NCBI RefSeq assembly: GCF_000003815.2
Contig: NC_049987.1
Span: 11,080,714-11,144,713 of the forward strand
DNA from: Branchiostoma floridae
Lineage: Eukaryota; Chordata; Leptocardii; Amphioxiformes; Branchiostomatidae
Reading direction: 5' to 3'
DNA length: 64,000 nucleotides
The translations under genes and the position numbers were made by a program. This document shows, one piece after another, positions 47,438 through 61,100 of the stretch; position 1 is the stretch's first letter; every line of letters begins with the position of its first letter. The notes under the pieces were generated by a model. That model saw only the letters and a program-made list of their open reading frames with translations, was not told the origin of the DNA and did no database searches.

Positions 47438-48722
47438 CTCATCGAACTGTCAACTATGATGAATTGGTAATCAGTCACAGTAGCGGTCTGTCAGTGTCAA
47501 TAAATACACAACTGTTGTTCGGGTTCATCTCGGCAATAACACGGTCTTTGTGTCTTTTGGGCGGTGGCGACTGATAGAGTCGATTCCATATTACCGGAGA
47601 GGGTGTTTCTTGCCTTTTGTTCTAACAATTTGGAAATCTTTGTAACAATCTAACTGTGATAAGTAACTGTTTAGAACTATTTACAACATCTATGTGACGT
47701 TCTAAATGTTTCTATAGTATTCAAACATGTTAGAAACATTTCTAACATCAAATACATTATTTCTGTTAGTTTCTAAACTGTTCCAACATAGATGCATCAT
47801 TTGTGATCACATGTTCGAACATGGAAACAATATGATGAAACTGGGTCAGTGGGCTGGGAAGAGGGCAATTCACACATCCCTGCCAAGTGCAGGAAATTAT
47901 GTCTGTCTGCCACCTTCTCACAAAAGACTCACCAGTGTATACTAAAGAAAATCTAAAAATACATGAGCCAAACAAAGGACCAAGCTTAGCAGCTTTGTTT
48001 ATGGGGTCAATAAAAGTTTTTATGGAGGGAAAAAATGACACAAAATGTTGGAACATGTTGGAACAATAACAAAAACACATAGATGTTTGAAAATTGTTCT
48101 AAATAAAGAGATAATGATATCATTACTTTCCCAAATGTTCCAGAAATATAAAAAGGTTCAAACATGTTTAAACTTTCATTTTGAAATGTTTGAACAATTT
48201 CGAACTTAAGTGACTGAAATGTTCTTTTACTCAAAATAGTTCAAACTTATTACAAATATTATTTCAAAACCATCTCGGTGACTTGGAATTGACTCTAGAG
48301 TGCAGATAGAGTGTTCCTTTGTATATGCTGGGTGTGGTTGTCTCAGTTATTGTGTGGGTCTGTACCTGATCATCTGACGTGTACAGACGGCTTCGCCATA
48401 CGAATACCAGTACATATTGTTTGTATTCCTGGAGCTACTCGTACTGCAGTTCTATCAACTCACTGTTGCAGTTGGTATGTTTCCCCTGTTTTATCATTTT
48501 TCCACAAAGTTTGACTTTTCAATTGCAGGCTCAGTGGGACATCCGATGGGTAAATGGATATGATGGAGAAGGAATGGGTTTCCCGCCGGCTGACGTCTAC
48601 ATATATGTGACCTTACAGTGTTTCCAGTCTCTTTCAGATATACCGACAATGAACTTCAGGGCTTTAGGTAGGTTGAGTATTTTGTTGTCTACACCTGGAG
48701 GGGGGGAGGGGGTTTTCAGTGT
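47438..48722. other. Intergenic DNA, no gene supported
   Basis: The stretch 47640-48250 is rich in palindromic GTTCGAAC/TTCTAAAC-like words (AACATGTT, TGGAACATGTTGGAAC), suggesting a decayed simple repeat. A possible exon at 48529-48668 has an acceptor and donor but no recognisable protein. Confidence 0.45.
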
Positions 48723-48899
48723 AAATTGAGATGGTTTCAGAGTTTGCACAGTTCACACCAGAAATATGAATAATGATGCAAAAATGCAATTAATCAGTCG
48801 CACATGTCACATAAATTGAGATGGTTTCAGAGTTTGCACAGTTCACACCAGAAATATGAATAATGATGCAAAAATGCAATTAATCAGTCGCACATGTCA
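48723..48899. repeat. 90-bp tandem duplication
   Basis: Two consecutive near-identical copies (48723-48812, 48813-48899) beginning AAATTGAGATGGTTTCAGAG, so the duplication is recent. Confidence 0.9.
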
Positions 48900-48917
48900 T
48901 TTACATGCAAAATGGCC

Positions 48918-49157
48918 CTTTATACCCCTGTCACATTTGGCGAAAATCGATTGGACGACGATTCTGTGGCAATCGCCCGAGTCTCGCTTATAATTATAAC
49001 TTAATTGCACAACAATTGTACAAGGTACAAAGTATGGCTTATATGTGACAGGGATGGTTTTAGCTGAAAAATACGCGCAACCCTCTGTCGATCTTAAATA
49101 TGGCCGATCTTCCATCGATACGCCCGAAGACGTGGATACTGTGACAGGGGTATTAAA
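48918..49157. mobile_element. 240-bp MITE (TATACCCCTGTCAC termini)
   Basis: TTTATACCCCTGTCACA at the left and TGTGACAGGGGTATTAAA at the right are near-perfect inverted repeats. No coding capacity. Confidence 0.75.
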
Positions 49158-49250
49158 GAATAAATGGTAAGGTGTTTTTTTTTTTCATAATATATGTACT
49201 ATAGTGAGAAGCTTGGAAGAATCAATAAATGTAATTTAACATAATCGTAA

Positions 49251-49509
49251 GGTGGTATCTCGCTGCACTTGAGGCACCGGTGCGGCACTGCGGGGTTCTT
49301 TCACTGCGGCAAAGATGTGTTATTTTCGCCGATCTTTTATGATTTAGATATTGCGTAATACGTAAAAGTATGACTTATTTATGTATGACTTAGGAGACAA
49401 CAAAATACACAAAACGTAAGAAAATTCGTTCTTTATCTCTGAGATTCTTTGAAAATGTTTCGAACCCTGCAGTGCCGCACCGGTGCCCGAAGTGCAGTGA
49501 GACCCCTTC
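49251..49509. mobile_element. MITE, sister of 27709-27938
   Basis: GGTGGTATCTCGCTGCACTT and GCACCGGTGCGGCACTGC at the left, mirrored by GCAGTGCCGCACCGGTGC and GTGCAGTGAGACCCC at the right. Confidence 0.8.
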
Positions 49510-49699
49510 TTTGCATAGTGTTTAGCCACAATGTCCGTGCCGTATAGTTATATTTCAGCCATACCATAGATATGGTGAAATATATTGTATTCGTAATGTT
49601 TCTTCTTCTCCTGTCAAATCTTCAAAACACGTTATTTATTTGTTCGGCTGTTTACAGACAGCCAGGGCTGCCCAACTAGCCATAGGCTATTGCCAAGAA

Positions 49700-50260
49700 A
49701 CACGTTATCTCCGTCGTTCCTGAACCGAATGACCTAAAATTTGGCACAAGGGTAGAGTAAGCAAATACCCTGAGGCTTTTTTTTCCATTTCTTTTTCATA
49801 TCTGCCTTTAAAATGATTTTATTGAGGTTTTTGTCCATTTTTATGTATATTTTGGCTCACTGTACCCTGGTATTACAGCCAAATGACCTGAAATTTGGTA
49901 CAGAGGTGCTTTGATCATATGTCCACTTAAAATCCAAAACGGTTTTGGCGTACAGTACAATAAAATGCTTAATTTTGTGATTTTTTGCCATTTTTTTTAC
50001 ACAAAAAAGACATATGTGGCTCCTTTACCCTCGTTTTACAACTGAATGACCTGAAATTTGGTATAGGAATCCCTTTCACATATGCGCACATGGATTCAAT
50101 AACAACTTAAACATACAGTACAACAAAATGCTTAATTTTGCGATTTTATAGCCATTTTTTTTGACAAAAATAGGACATTTTTGGCTCATGTACCCTCGTT
50201 TTACAGCCAAATGACCTGAAATTTGGTAAATGGGTGCTCTAGATATTTATTCAAATGATC
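49700..50260. repeat. About 165-bp tandem repeat, three to four copies
   Basis: The core GTACCCTCGTTTTACAGCCA followed by AATGACCTGAAATTTGGTA recurs at about 49862, 50028 and 50193, with a diverged start at 49720. Copies are separated by ATGCTTAATTTTG.GATTTT and T tracts. Confidence 0.75.
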
Positions 50261-52111
50261 ATTGTATAATTTTTGGCATAAACCACTTCAAAATGATATA
50301 TTTGGGGATATTTGGGGTCATTTTCCAATAGCCATGGAGGTCAATTGACCCCCCACCTGCAGACAGCACGTGCACATGTCTATATTTCTTAATTAAAAAC
50401 TTATTTGGCAACCATTCACGTAGCCTGATTCAACATCTTAAGGATTCGGCAGCCAATCAGCGAGACTGTTGTTATCTGAAAGAGTCAATTCCTGCACGGA
50501 GGGGTTATTTTTTTTTCAAATTTATCTTTGGACTAGTGATTATGTAAAGTCTTTCAGTGGGAGTATTTTTTGACTGTTGTAACTTGCAATTTTATACGTG
50601 ATGTGATGGAATAGTCCATTCTTGCACGGAGGTAGTCATTTAAAAATCATTTTTGGACTTCCATAATTATGTCAAAGTCCTATTTTAGCGGATGTATTTT
50701 TGCACTGGTCCACCTTACATAGAGGTATCACAAGAAGAGTCATCACATCAGATATTCATTATAGAACAGTTTTGCATTTCTCAAATAACATGTAAATTTA
50801 TAAAATAATAGCTAGAAAAATGAATGCTTGATCATGTACAAAAATCAATGCATGCAGCTGTTAATAAATCATGAACCTCTGACTTTACAATTGAGTCAAA
50901 TTGAGTCGAAACGTTTGGTCTGTCTACAGGACAGTATGTGTGTGATTATACCAAGACCGTTAGACTCAAAACAGCACTCACTACTAGTGGAAAGAGCTTT
51001 GACTGGGTAATGACACACTAAGAACGCAAATACCTTATCGGCTTTTATTCGGAAACAGCATGAGGGGGCTATTGAGTATTCTATACCTTTCTAGTACTAT
51101 GACTGACCTCAAGGGCGCTGACTTGGGGCAAGGAGGATAAATAAGGATGCATTGTACAGTTCAGTTCAGTTCACCCTCGTTGTGCGAGGTGCCACGGATA
51201 ATGCATTGTACAATCATCCCACATTTTTAATGTATAACTGTTCAGAATAGTCAGTATTTATCCAATCAGATTATTATTGTAGTAATGTGGTCCTGGTGAA
51301 TTTACACAACACGCAAGTGTCATTTGAACCGCTACGTTGTGTTTACACAACAACGTGTTACAACATCCATCAACTCTAGTCACCATTGACCAGGGAGTGA
51401 AATAACAAACACTGTCACTATCTATCATGCAGCAACGAAAATAGTCTTCACAATTTAAACGTCTAAAGTAGCCGGGTCTTTCATGGGTTACACAATCAAT
51501 ACCAATGGTGCTTGGTCTCATTGACAGGACTTCGGCCATGTCACAATTATTGAAAATCCTTCTCTGCTAAGAAGGCGATAACCCGCAGTTCTGTGTAAGT
51601 TATCCAGGAGGATTACAATAGTATATGACCACATACTGTCTTTTTAAACAATGAAAGCTTGCGAACGTTGTTCCCTTTCAGTGGACGTCTCATCGTGTGC
51701 GCCCCATTACCATGTTGTCAGCAGTGCGCAACGTGGAATGCACGTTAAGGTGGATAATGTTCTCTTGTCGGTAACAGATATCTGAAGAACTGATACGGGT
51801 ATCACCTAGGCTCACGCTGAAAGATTGACTCATTGTTTGTATACGCCCTGGATCCATAGACAGGCTGCCAAGCCGTGGAAGTTGCGAGGAGACGAGAATA
51901 GAGTATAGGTAGAGAGATTAGACCTGCATCTGTCGTGCAGTTCATGTTACCTGGGCTCCCTGATGCAGTAAAGCTATACCGATACCGATAGATTAAGGAC
52001 TGTGATAATCACAAGGGAGAGGGTAGGTCTATAGGAGAGGGGAAACACCACAGATTGGCCATATTTTATCGGGGACAAGTTGATTTCAAAAGCCGCAGGC
52101 AAGCTATCGAA
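50261..52111. other. Spacer before gene 6
   Basis: No gene seen. The conserved upstream block of the short receptors (GTGCATCATGAAAAATTC) is not present before gene 6, so its control region differs from theirs. Confidence 0.5.
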
Positions 52112-55100
52112 ATGGTGACTGGACTTTGCAATGCTGTCTTTATACTGGTCACTGCAGCATCGTTGGTAACGGCGAGTACTACCGTACGGTTTGGTGAGTT
52201 TTCTTATTTCCTTTTTTATGTTCAGGGTATTGGGGATGTGTTTTTGTTTTTTATTAAGATGTTTTTTTGTTTTTTTTGTATACTGCGAATGACGTATGAG
52301 GGTTTATCTTAAGATCCCCTGGACGGTTGCAATGGTTTTTGGTTGGTGGGTAGGGCGGGATTATGTGTCGGTGTAGGTCGATTTGGGGTCAGTGTGCTGA
52401 ACTTGGTACTGCAACAGCATGTTTTGTCAAATAAATTTGGTCCTAGACATACTATGGTGTTGATTTTTACTTGGTAGATTAGTGTTAAATTGAGGCTTAA
52501 GCAGTGTAAATTCTAGATCCTAGCTGGCTGATGCGGATGCGCATCATTTGGCAGCTTAAAAACAAATCACAATTTTTGTCGGTACGTAACACGTTACACA
52601 AGTGACAGATCATGCGTTCAGTATATAAACTTTTTTCCGTATCTTAGCAAACTAAGTTTGTTAGGAAATGCAGAGATCGAGGTAGTAGGAAGGAAGGGAT
52701 TGGGCGCTCGAATAAGATGTAGACAAGTTTGTAGGTGAGTGATTAGCGACGCAGTATGAGCGAACATAATGTCTGTCCCTTTTTGATTGAAAAAAGATAT
52801 AATGACTGGAATAAGACTCCAAAACGGTATTTTATTTCAGCGTAACTCAAATTTTACGTAGAAATATATATATACTTTTTCTTGAAATAGTTTTTATTTG
52901 AAAAAATTCCAATTTAAAGTTATTTTTGTGATTTTAAAAAGTATATTTTTCGATGTCTAAGTCAAGAACAGGTTGTTCTAAAAAACATTTTGCTCATATG
53001 TTAAGCTGAATGTGGTCCTACTTTTTTTATGTGAATTAAATCATTACCATATGTGGAACATCCCCAGGCAAAGATTTCAAAAATGCAGCGCGCAGTTTGT
53101 TGACAGCGCTTTCGCGCACTGACCCCATTCCAGTGCCGCGGTAAGGTGTTGGCTCAAGAAACAAGTGAAAAATCTCATGAAGTTTAAATTCTAGCAAAAA
53201 CTTGTTTAATATTCTTAAAGATGACCTTATTGGCAGCAAATATGTAAATTTTCATCTAGAAGTAATGAACTTTAAAGCAGATATGGCATTTTTCTGAGAG
53301 AAATGCTGTATTTTGGACTTTTCTAGGCTGTGTGTCCTGGGGGTTGGCCCACCTGGTAACCGCATTAGTTAATTAGATCGTGATTGGTCCGATAAGCTTT
53401 CCTTTTGTTTACATTTTACCGTGACTTTTTTTCTCCGCACCTGTGCACTTTTCAATTTGATACCTGTAATAGAGATAACTTTACGAGTCTTATAACTGAC
53501 TAGCGCGAAGAGTTTATAATAATTTTTGGTAAGCCGTGCGTAGATATTATCTTTAGCTTGGTTGACTTGAGATCAAGGCTGCAGAATAAATAAAAGGCTC
53601 GTGACCAAAAATAGATTCATGTGACGATATTCCGGGTTACATGACGATACTCAAGATTACCTGGCGATACTTCAGGTTACCGACAATACTCCAGATTACT
53701 TGGCGATACTCTAACGGTCACCAGACGATACTCTAGGTCCAGGTTACCTGACGATACTCCAGATTGCTTGGTGATACTCCAGATTACTCGATGATACTAT
53801 AAGTCGCCAGGCGAGACTCTAGGTTATAATTACCACACGATACTTAAGGTTAGCAGACGATACTCAGGGTTAATTGACGATACTCATGTTTACCTAATGA
53901 TTCTCCAGTTTACCTGACAATACTCCAGTTTATTTGACGAGAATCAAATTTACCTGACGATGCTCAAGGTTACTTGACGATACTCCAGTTTACCTGGCAA
54001 TGCTCCAGTTTAGCAGACGATACTCAGGGTTATCCGATGATACTGAAGGTTGTCTGACGATAACTAAGTTTACCTTAAATGCCCCAGTTTACCTGGCGAT
54101 ACTCCAGTTTCCTGTCGTGTGTAACGCCACTGTGTACATCCCACAGGTGCGTTATCTGATTCAGCCTTTCCTGCCGCTTCGTCCGCCCTGAAGATTGCTG
54201 TGGAGTATGTGAACGAGAATAACCTCATTCCCGGTGTCGTTCTTGAGTACATCGAGAACACAACAACATCCCTCGCTTTCTTGGACATGATCCAACATGG
54301 TTAGTTAAATCATTAGTGGTGTAAAAGATAGATAGGGAGGAGTGGAGACAACATTCAAGCTTATCTAGCCGGCTCGGGCGGGAGCTTGACCAAAGTAAAT
54401 AAGTGATTAGCGGTGTTAACAATGATTGCAGGTTTTGATATTTTCTTTTGTTTAGGGGCAGACACGTAATATTTGCTTTACAAGCGTTAGCGGGTATGTA
54501 GAATTGATTGATAATGTAAAGTTAATCAGATCCGTATGTATGCTTTAACTAGAAAAATGAATATACTTGACGTTTGCCATTGCACCGAAAAATTTTGCAA
54601 CATGTCCATTGTAGAATGCTTCCAGGCATCACAAGGCGTTGTGGCTGTTATGGGGCCGATTCTTTCGTCACAGGTGAGACGTTAGACTTTCCTCAGTATC
54701 GTGATTCTTACTACTAGTATTGTGATCTGTGATCATGTTCAAAACAGTGATTTATTCGTCGACGCCGTTACAAATGTGTTTTTCCTTCTTCGGTAGAATT
54801 GGTAGATTTACATTGTGGTTGCATATCTGGCCACGGCCAAAACAGTGTTTATCCTGTAACATAGTATTGCACAACGAAGTGTTCTTTGAAACCTTAAAAG
54901 CTTTAAAGAATAATCATTATAAAACTTCGATGAAGATAACACTGCAGTGTCACTGACGAAAGATAACGGTATTATCTGAAACACCTGACCATTTCTAAAT
55001 TCATATCCAGTTGCTTGTCTAATGAGTAGTGACTATTTGGCGAATAATCATAAAATTTCTATTGCATCACTCATTAGTGCCACTTATCCATCAAGCTTAT

Positions 55101-58100
55101 TTAGATTATATACTGTGCTCTATGCTTAACCTCTCACAGGTGAAGGCCACCAGCCCCGTGAGTACCGGACTGTCCCTGCCCCAGATCGCTCCTGAGGCGG
55201 CAGACCCCACCTTAGGAAACGCCCAGCATTACCCACAGTTGATCCGCATCTCCTGGCCAGACAGCGTGCTCAGCAGGGCTCTCATCGACCTGTTGGAGCA
55301 CTTCAGTTGGGACCAGATGAGCATCTTTGTCTCTAACGACGACTACGGTACGACACTCGTTTGATAGACCTTTTCTTGGGTGAGCAACATACATTTCAAC
55401 CATCTAATATGTGCAACTTGACTGCATCTGTATATCCAGTATAGCTGCCCTTCGGTGTTCGGCAACAATTGGTCTTGATATATTAAACGACCTGTCACAC
55501 CTAACCTTTGCACATCTAGCTAGCCGTTAGCGTTGTGAATAGTATACCATGCTAAATATTCTATAAGAACAAAGCGCACTTGGGTACCATGGTGTTTGAA
55601 ATCATCTGCCTTTGAGCATATCCTATGATATTTATCATATCATTATATAAGGTGTTCTGCCCTAGGGTTACATGGCCTGGTGGACTTTCAGCTCATCGCA
55701 GGCCAGAACGGATGGCGGATCCACACCATACAGTCGTTCGACCCGACAGAAAATGCTGCAGACATTGAGGTGCAGTCACAGCTGAGAGTCATCAAAGACA
55801 CAGGTGCAGATTACCAACACTCCTTTCTAAGTTCTTATATACTGAACTGAAAGTTAACGCACTGTATCTTAATTTAGCATCTACTTATTACATAAAGCAT
55901 TAAGGCATCTGTAACTATGTAGCCGGTATAATCGCCCTTCTGCGTAACACACCTGCACGCGGCGCAGCAGCAAACATAGTTGAATCTTGAAGGTCTCAGA
56001 TAAAGAATATCGCGATTAGAAGAATCATGAGCTTATAGCATATATCAACTGATAAAAACAACCCTACAGCATTACCACAGTTTACACTCCAAGGCAAACT
56101 GTTCATGGTTAACAGTGTATCTACTTACCGCTGCGCAGGAGCCCGCATTATTGTCCTCCACTGCCTGGCATCATACGCAGCTGAGATCGTTCGAGAAGCC
56201 AGCACCATGGACATGACCGGAGCAGGCTGGGCCTGGGTGGTCAGCGATGGGATTACCAGCTATGCAAGTGTGAGTGTCACTTTTTGAGTTTGTGTGCGTG
56301 TTTAATTTGTAAAAGACCAGCATAACACAAGATTACCAGGATGGATTGTATTGTTATTTAGTATGTGGGAAGGTCTTGATAAGGCCTGGAAACGATTAAA
56401 TTTTGGGCCCCCCGAGCGGTATGCTACGATACTGCAGTGGAACATCCGGGTTTGATATCTCGAGTTCTGGACATGCTGTGGTCATGATTTTTGAGATGTA
56501 AATAGCAATGGCCAAGAGTAAGTGGTAAAGGTTTGTGCCCCCCTAGCGGATTGCTTTGGAACTGCAGGGGCAGGTTTAGTGTCAGACTTTGATATTTTGG
56601 GTATCATGACAGGAGCCGACTGTATACGTCTTTTATTTGGGTGGAGGAGACGATCAAGTAGTATAAATTATGCATATGATCCCCTTATTTGCAAAACCAA
56701 TGAAAACGTAATTAATATACAAATTGTAAGGGTTAAAATCATTTGGCGAAGGTATGGAGTTGTGGAACTCTACTTCTTTGTGTTATTTCTAACGTTGTTA
56801 CATCACTCAACATCTACACAAACAGTGCAGCCACCATTTTGTCAAAAGGTTTGGTCTTTTTTACATTATATCACAGGATCTTTATGGTACGATCAACGGT
56901 ACAGTCACCGTGCCGGACTACCTCCAGGGTCTGCTGGGGCCGATTGCACTGTCTACCAATGGAGCCCTCGGTGAGGACTTCATGACAAAGTGGAGGGCGG
57001 CCGATCCAGCGGTGTACCCGGGCGCAGGAGTTGCGGATATAGGGGTAAACGAAGTGTTTATGTCCTGCTGATGAGCCCGCATGTATACGGATGTACATAT
57101 ATGATGCCTGTATGTACATATGTGCAGCAAACCACATCAATTGGGAAAGTAAATCTGTAGCAGCATCACAGAAAAATTTTACTATACAGTATAATTAATC
57201 AACCAGTTTTACTATACAGTATAGCTAATTTTGCAAAAAAAAATGCTCAGCAGAACAAGGGTTAAAAATAATATTTCGTCAACAGGAATTCAAATATGAT
57301 AGCTGCAAAACCTTTAAGTCCTTAGTGTGATCTTCCCGCAGCCTTATACAGCCAGATGGGCGGATGCGGTCCTGGCTCTCGCCAAAGCGTTAAGAAACCT
57401 TCAGGATGACGGCATCACAGTGACCCCCCAGCCTCTGGACTGTGGCTGCGATGGAAGTGAATCCCAGCCTTGGGCAGACGGGGAGACAATGCTGCAGTAT
57501 CTGAAACAAGTAGAATTTCCAATATATCTTTTCCTTACATTCAGGGAAAATTGCTTTGAATTCCTGGCCGAAACAATCAATAATCAATTGTAATTTCCGA
57601 CTTCCTTTTAATTAAATGCTCAGAAACAATGTGTACATAATTCTGGGGTTTACGCACTGTAATAAACAACTACAAAATCCAACAACTTAACATAAAAATT
57701 AACTTGACAAAGGATCATGTGTGTCCTGCCAAGGTGTAAATTTCAAGTAATGCAATTTTTAGGTGGAGACAGATGGGGTGACCGGTTATATCCGCTTCGA
57801 CTCGGCGGCAGCTCGCGTGGATGCACAGTACAACATCGTTAGTTTGAAAAGCGACGGATGGCAAAACGTGAGAATTTACTTATTGATCTAAATTCATTAC
57901 GATTTTCATGTACATGTAGTTTTCATTGTTCAGTCCAACTTCGAGAGTGTGTGAACTTTACTTTTGAGATGGTCGTTCCTTCTGTTCGTTCCACGTTAAC
58001 TGACTGTATCATCCCAGGTCGGCACGTGGAACCTCTCGGCTGGGCTAAACATTCACTCTGACGCAGATATAAGATTCGCGGGTGGGGCAACTACAGTCGT

Positions 58101-61100
58101 TCCGTACATCTCCGACTTGACCAACAAAACCCTGCGGGTTGTAACCATCGCTGCGGACGGCTTCGTGGAAATATCAGACGTCGATAGAGACGGGAACAAC
58201 GTGACGGGGAACGATAGATTCCAGGGTCAGTCCGGCTAATTTTTGTGCTGATCTTCTTAACGTTATACAATAAGATAGAACCTCAAAGGGTTATCATACG
58301 CTCATTTGAGACATTTGGCGATTTCATCAGCCGTTGTTAGTTTTGATACTTATTCCTATTGTTTGCAAATACATGTAGAATTGTCATGTTTTCTGTAGGG
58401 TTTTGTATGGACCTGTTATCGTGGTTGTCCACCGAGCTTGGGTTTAAGTACGAGTACTACGAAGTCGAGGACGGACAATACGGCATCTACAACTCGGAAA
58501 CAGGAAAATGGACCGGACTGGTCGGCGATGTAGTGGATGGGGTGAGACAATTCTTTTAGTCTTGATGATGACAAGAGATTCGTCTATAAAATCTGTCAGC
58601 ATGGAATCCATTTTCTCCCCTGAAGATGACCTAAGATAGCAATGACAAACATCTGAGTCTACTGGACTCGAATAAACTACATTCCATGACAATTTCTACT
58701 TCGTCTTTATAAAATGTCAGGTATAACACAAGCATTCCTTATGTATACATTTATACTGTATATATTTTACAGAAAGCCGACATGGCCGTGGCCATTATGT
58801 CCATTACGTCAGAACGACAAGCGATTGCTGACTTCACACTTCCATATTATGACAACGGAATTACCCTCGCCATGCAGAAAGCAAGCTCAAGGTACATGGA
58901 GATCGATATACAATTTGTATGATTTGAAGATGGTAAAGATGGAAATAGCATTATTCTACGACGACTTTCAATATGTTAACAAAACAGAAATGCTTTCTCA
59001 TCATGATCATATAAAAAGGAAGTATTTGGAGTAAACTAGCATGGCCATTTGTAAATTGATCTACGTTTAGATAATCATTGATAATTTCCAGGACTTCAAA
59101 TACATGGGGCTTTATCAGTCCATTCGAGGGAGAACTGTGGGCCACCATCTTGTTGACAGCCTTGGCAGTGGGGCTCTTTCAAGGCGTTGCAAATTTGGCA
59201 ACAAAGAACATGTAAGTATTATTCTCATTTGATCAAATGCCACGAAATGTACAATTAAAGAAATTAGGTACATCTTTATTGCTAATTGAAATATTTTAGC
59301 CATGATAGTAGTATAGTTAAGGGCGGGGCGACTATTTTCGTGTTATCATTGGTTCAAAACTGTTTATATAAGCCTGGCTACCATCTAAGTTACTATCCCG
59401 GGGCTCCCATACGTATACTCTCCCTTATCCGAGGTGAACTCATTATGATGGCATGCAGGACACTGTTGTATCACTCCGCTGAGCTTTGACTTAACCCTCA
59501 AACACCCGAGTGGGGTCCATTTGGACCCCAGGCGTAAATTTTGAAGTACCATTTGAACATTTTTGATCTGAAGAAAAATTCCTTCCGTGACTTTGTTAGC
59601 CAATATCTTCTATACCTTCTCCTAAGTTTTTATGAAGATTGGTACAATACTGTGGAAGCTATAAAGAAAGTCCGTGATCAGTCCGTCTGGGGTCCAAATG
59701 GACCCCCAGCCAAAAAGTGCAGCTTTTGAAACAAAGTTTTGAGTCTAACTCCCTAACCACTTATCCTATCACCACCAAACTTTCAGGGGATAATAAACAT
59801 GTAAAACTAAATCCTCCTAAAAACTTCTGTGTCATCACCATATAATATGACGACATTATGACGTCATTTAGCTTATAAGGGCGGCCATCTTGGACTTTGA
59901 CTAATGACGTCATGAAATTAGCATAAATTATAAATTTTGAATCATGAAAATAGCATTGAACTTCATAGAATTTTATTGTTGTAAGAAAACAAGCATGTTT
60001 TACCAAGAAAACCTTGTTTAAATCGAAATTGGAATTTTTTTGCAAAAATATGCCTGTCAGAATTCCGTTGCCATGGCAACCCCAAATAATGATAAATTTG
60101 TTTTTTTGACAAATTCCCCTCTCTGGTCAGAATAGGTTTAGTGCAAAACATGGTCCATCTGATCTTTTGCATACATTATGATAATGAGGTGGAATTAGCA
60201 ACACGTTAACATGTCAAAATATTCCTCTTACATTGACGAAGCCATGTATGTACAATGATCACCGAAAGGAATTGGAACTGAGATTTTATGAACAAAACAT
60301 TTTGGGGTCCTTTTGGACCCCACTCGGCCATTTTAGTCACAAAAAAAGGTCGGGTGCTTGAGGGTTTTTAAGCCTAGGTTACACATAGCCGAATTTAGCT
60401 TTCGAACACCAGCCGACCCTTAGCCGACTCAGGTCGGCTGGTGTTCGGGAGCAGTCTTACCAGTTTTATTAGGCCACGCCTATCTTTTGGCGCCGAACAT
60501 GTCCCGAACATGTCCTAACCATCTCCCGACCAATAAATGACTTATTCCCGACTGTTTCCCGAATGCTAACTAACCTATTCCCAACAATTCCGACCTCTAG
60601 CCGCAGACAGCCGAATCACTCCTGACTGATTTCCAACCGATTGCTGACCCTCTCACGACTTGAAATGGACATAATCAGCGATTGTTCATCTTGCACATAA
60701 TTAACAGGGACGAGGAAAGCGAGGAACCTGCAAAGGAAGATGACGACAAGGAGACAGGTTTCTGGGAGGCTGTGTGGCAGTCATTCGTGGCTCTGGTTCA
60801 GCTGGGTCCGGAGTTCCTGCCGAGGTCATTATCAGGTATGACGTTCGTTGTCGATGGAGGAATCAATCGGTATGATAGCACAAATATTTTCATAGTAGTC
60901 TGTTATGCTAAATTAGATATGGTTAATAGAGACTCTTATGGCCGATTGTGTGGAGTTTTCTCCTTGCTGTTGGTAGGGTATGAGTTCTATTCCCGACCGA
61001 GTCATGATCAAAGACTTGAGAATGGTCCCTGCTGCTTCCTCTGTCTAAGAGTCATTTGGTAAAGAGTATTGTACATAAGTCAACACACAACACTACTAAA

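Noticed and set aside
48529-48668. Possible exon AQWDIRWVNGYDGEGMGFPPADVY with AG and GT borders
   Set aside because: No partner exon, no known family and no paralog in the window. Left as unsupported.
52055-52111. Upstream in-frame TTG start for gene 6
   Set aside because: The ATG at 52112 gives an 82-nt exon with a proper signal peptide, the same length and phase as in genes 2, 4 and 5.
60372-60660. Possible further MITE (GCCTAGGTTACACATAGCCG start, CCGAC repeats)
   Set aside because: A start-like end and CCGA-rich text are visible, but no matching second terminus was found.
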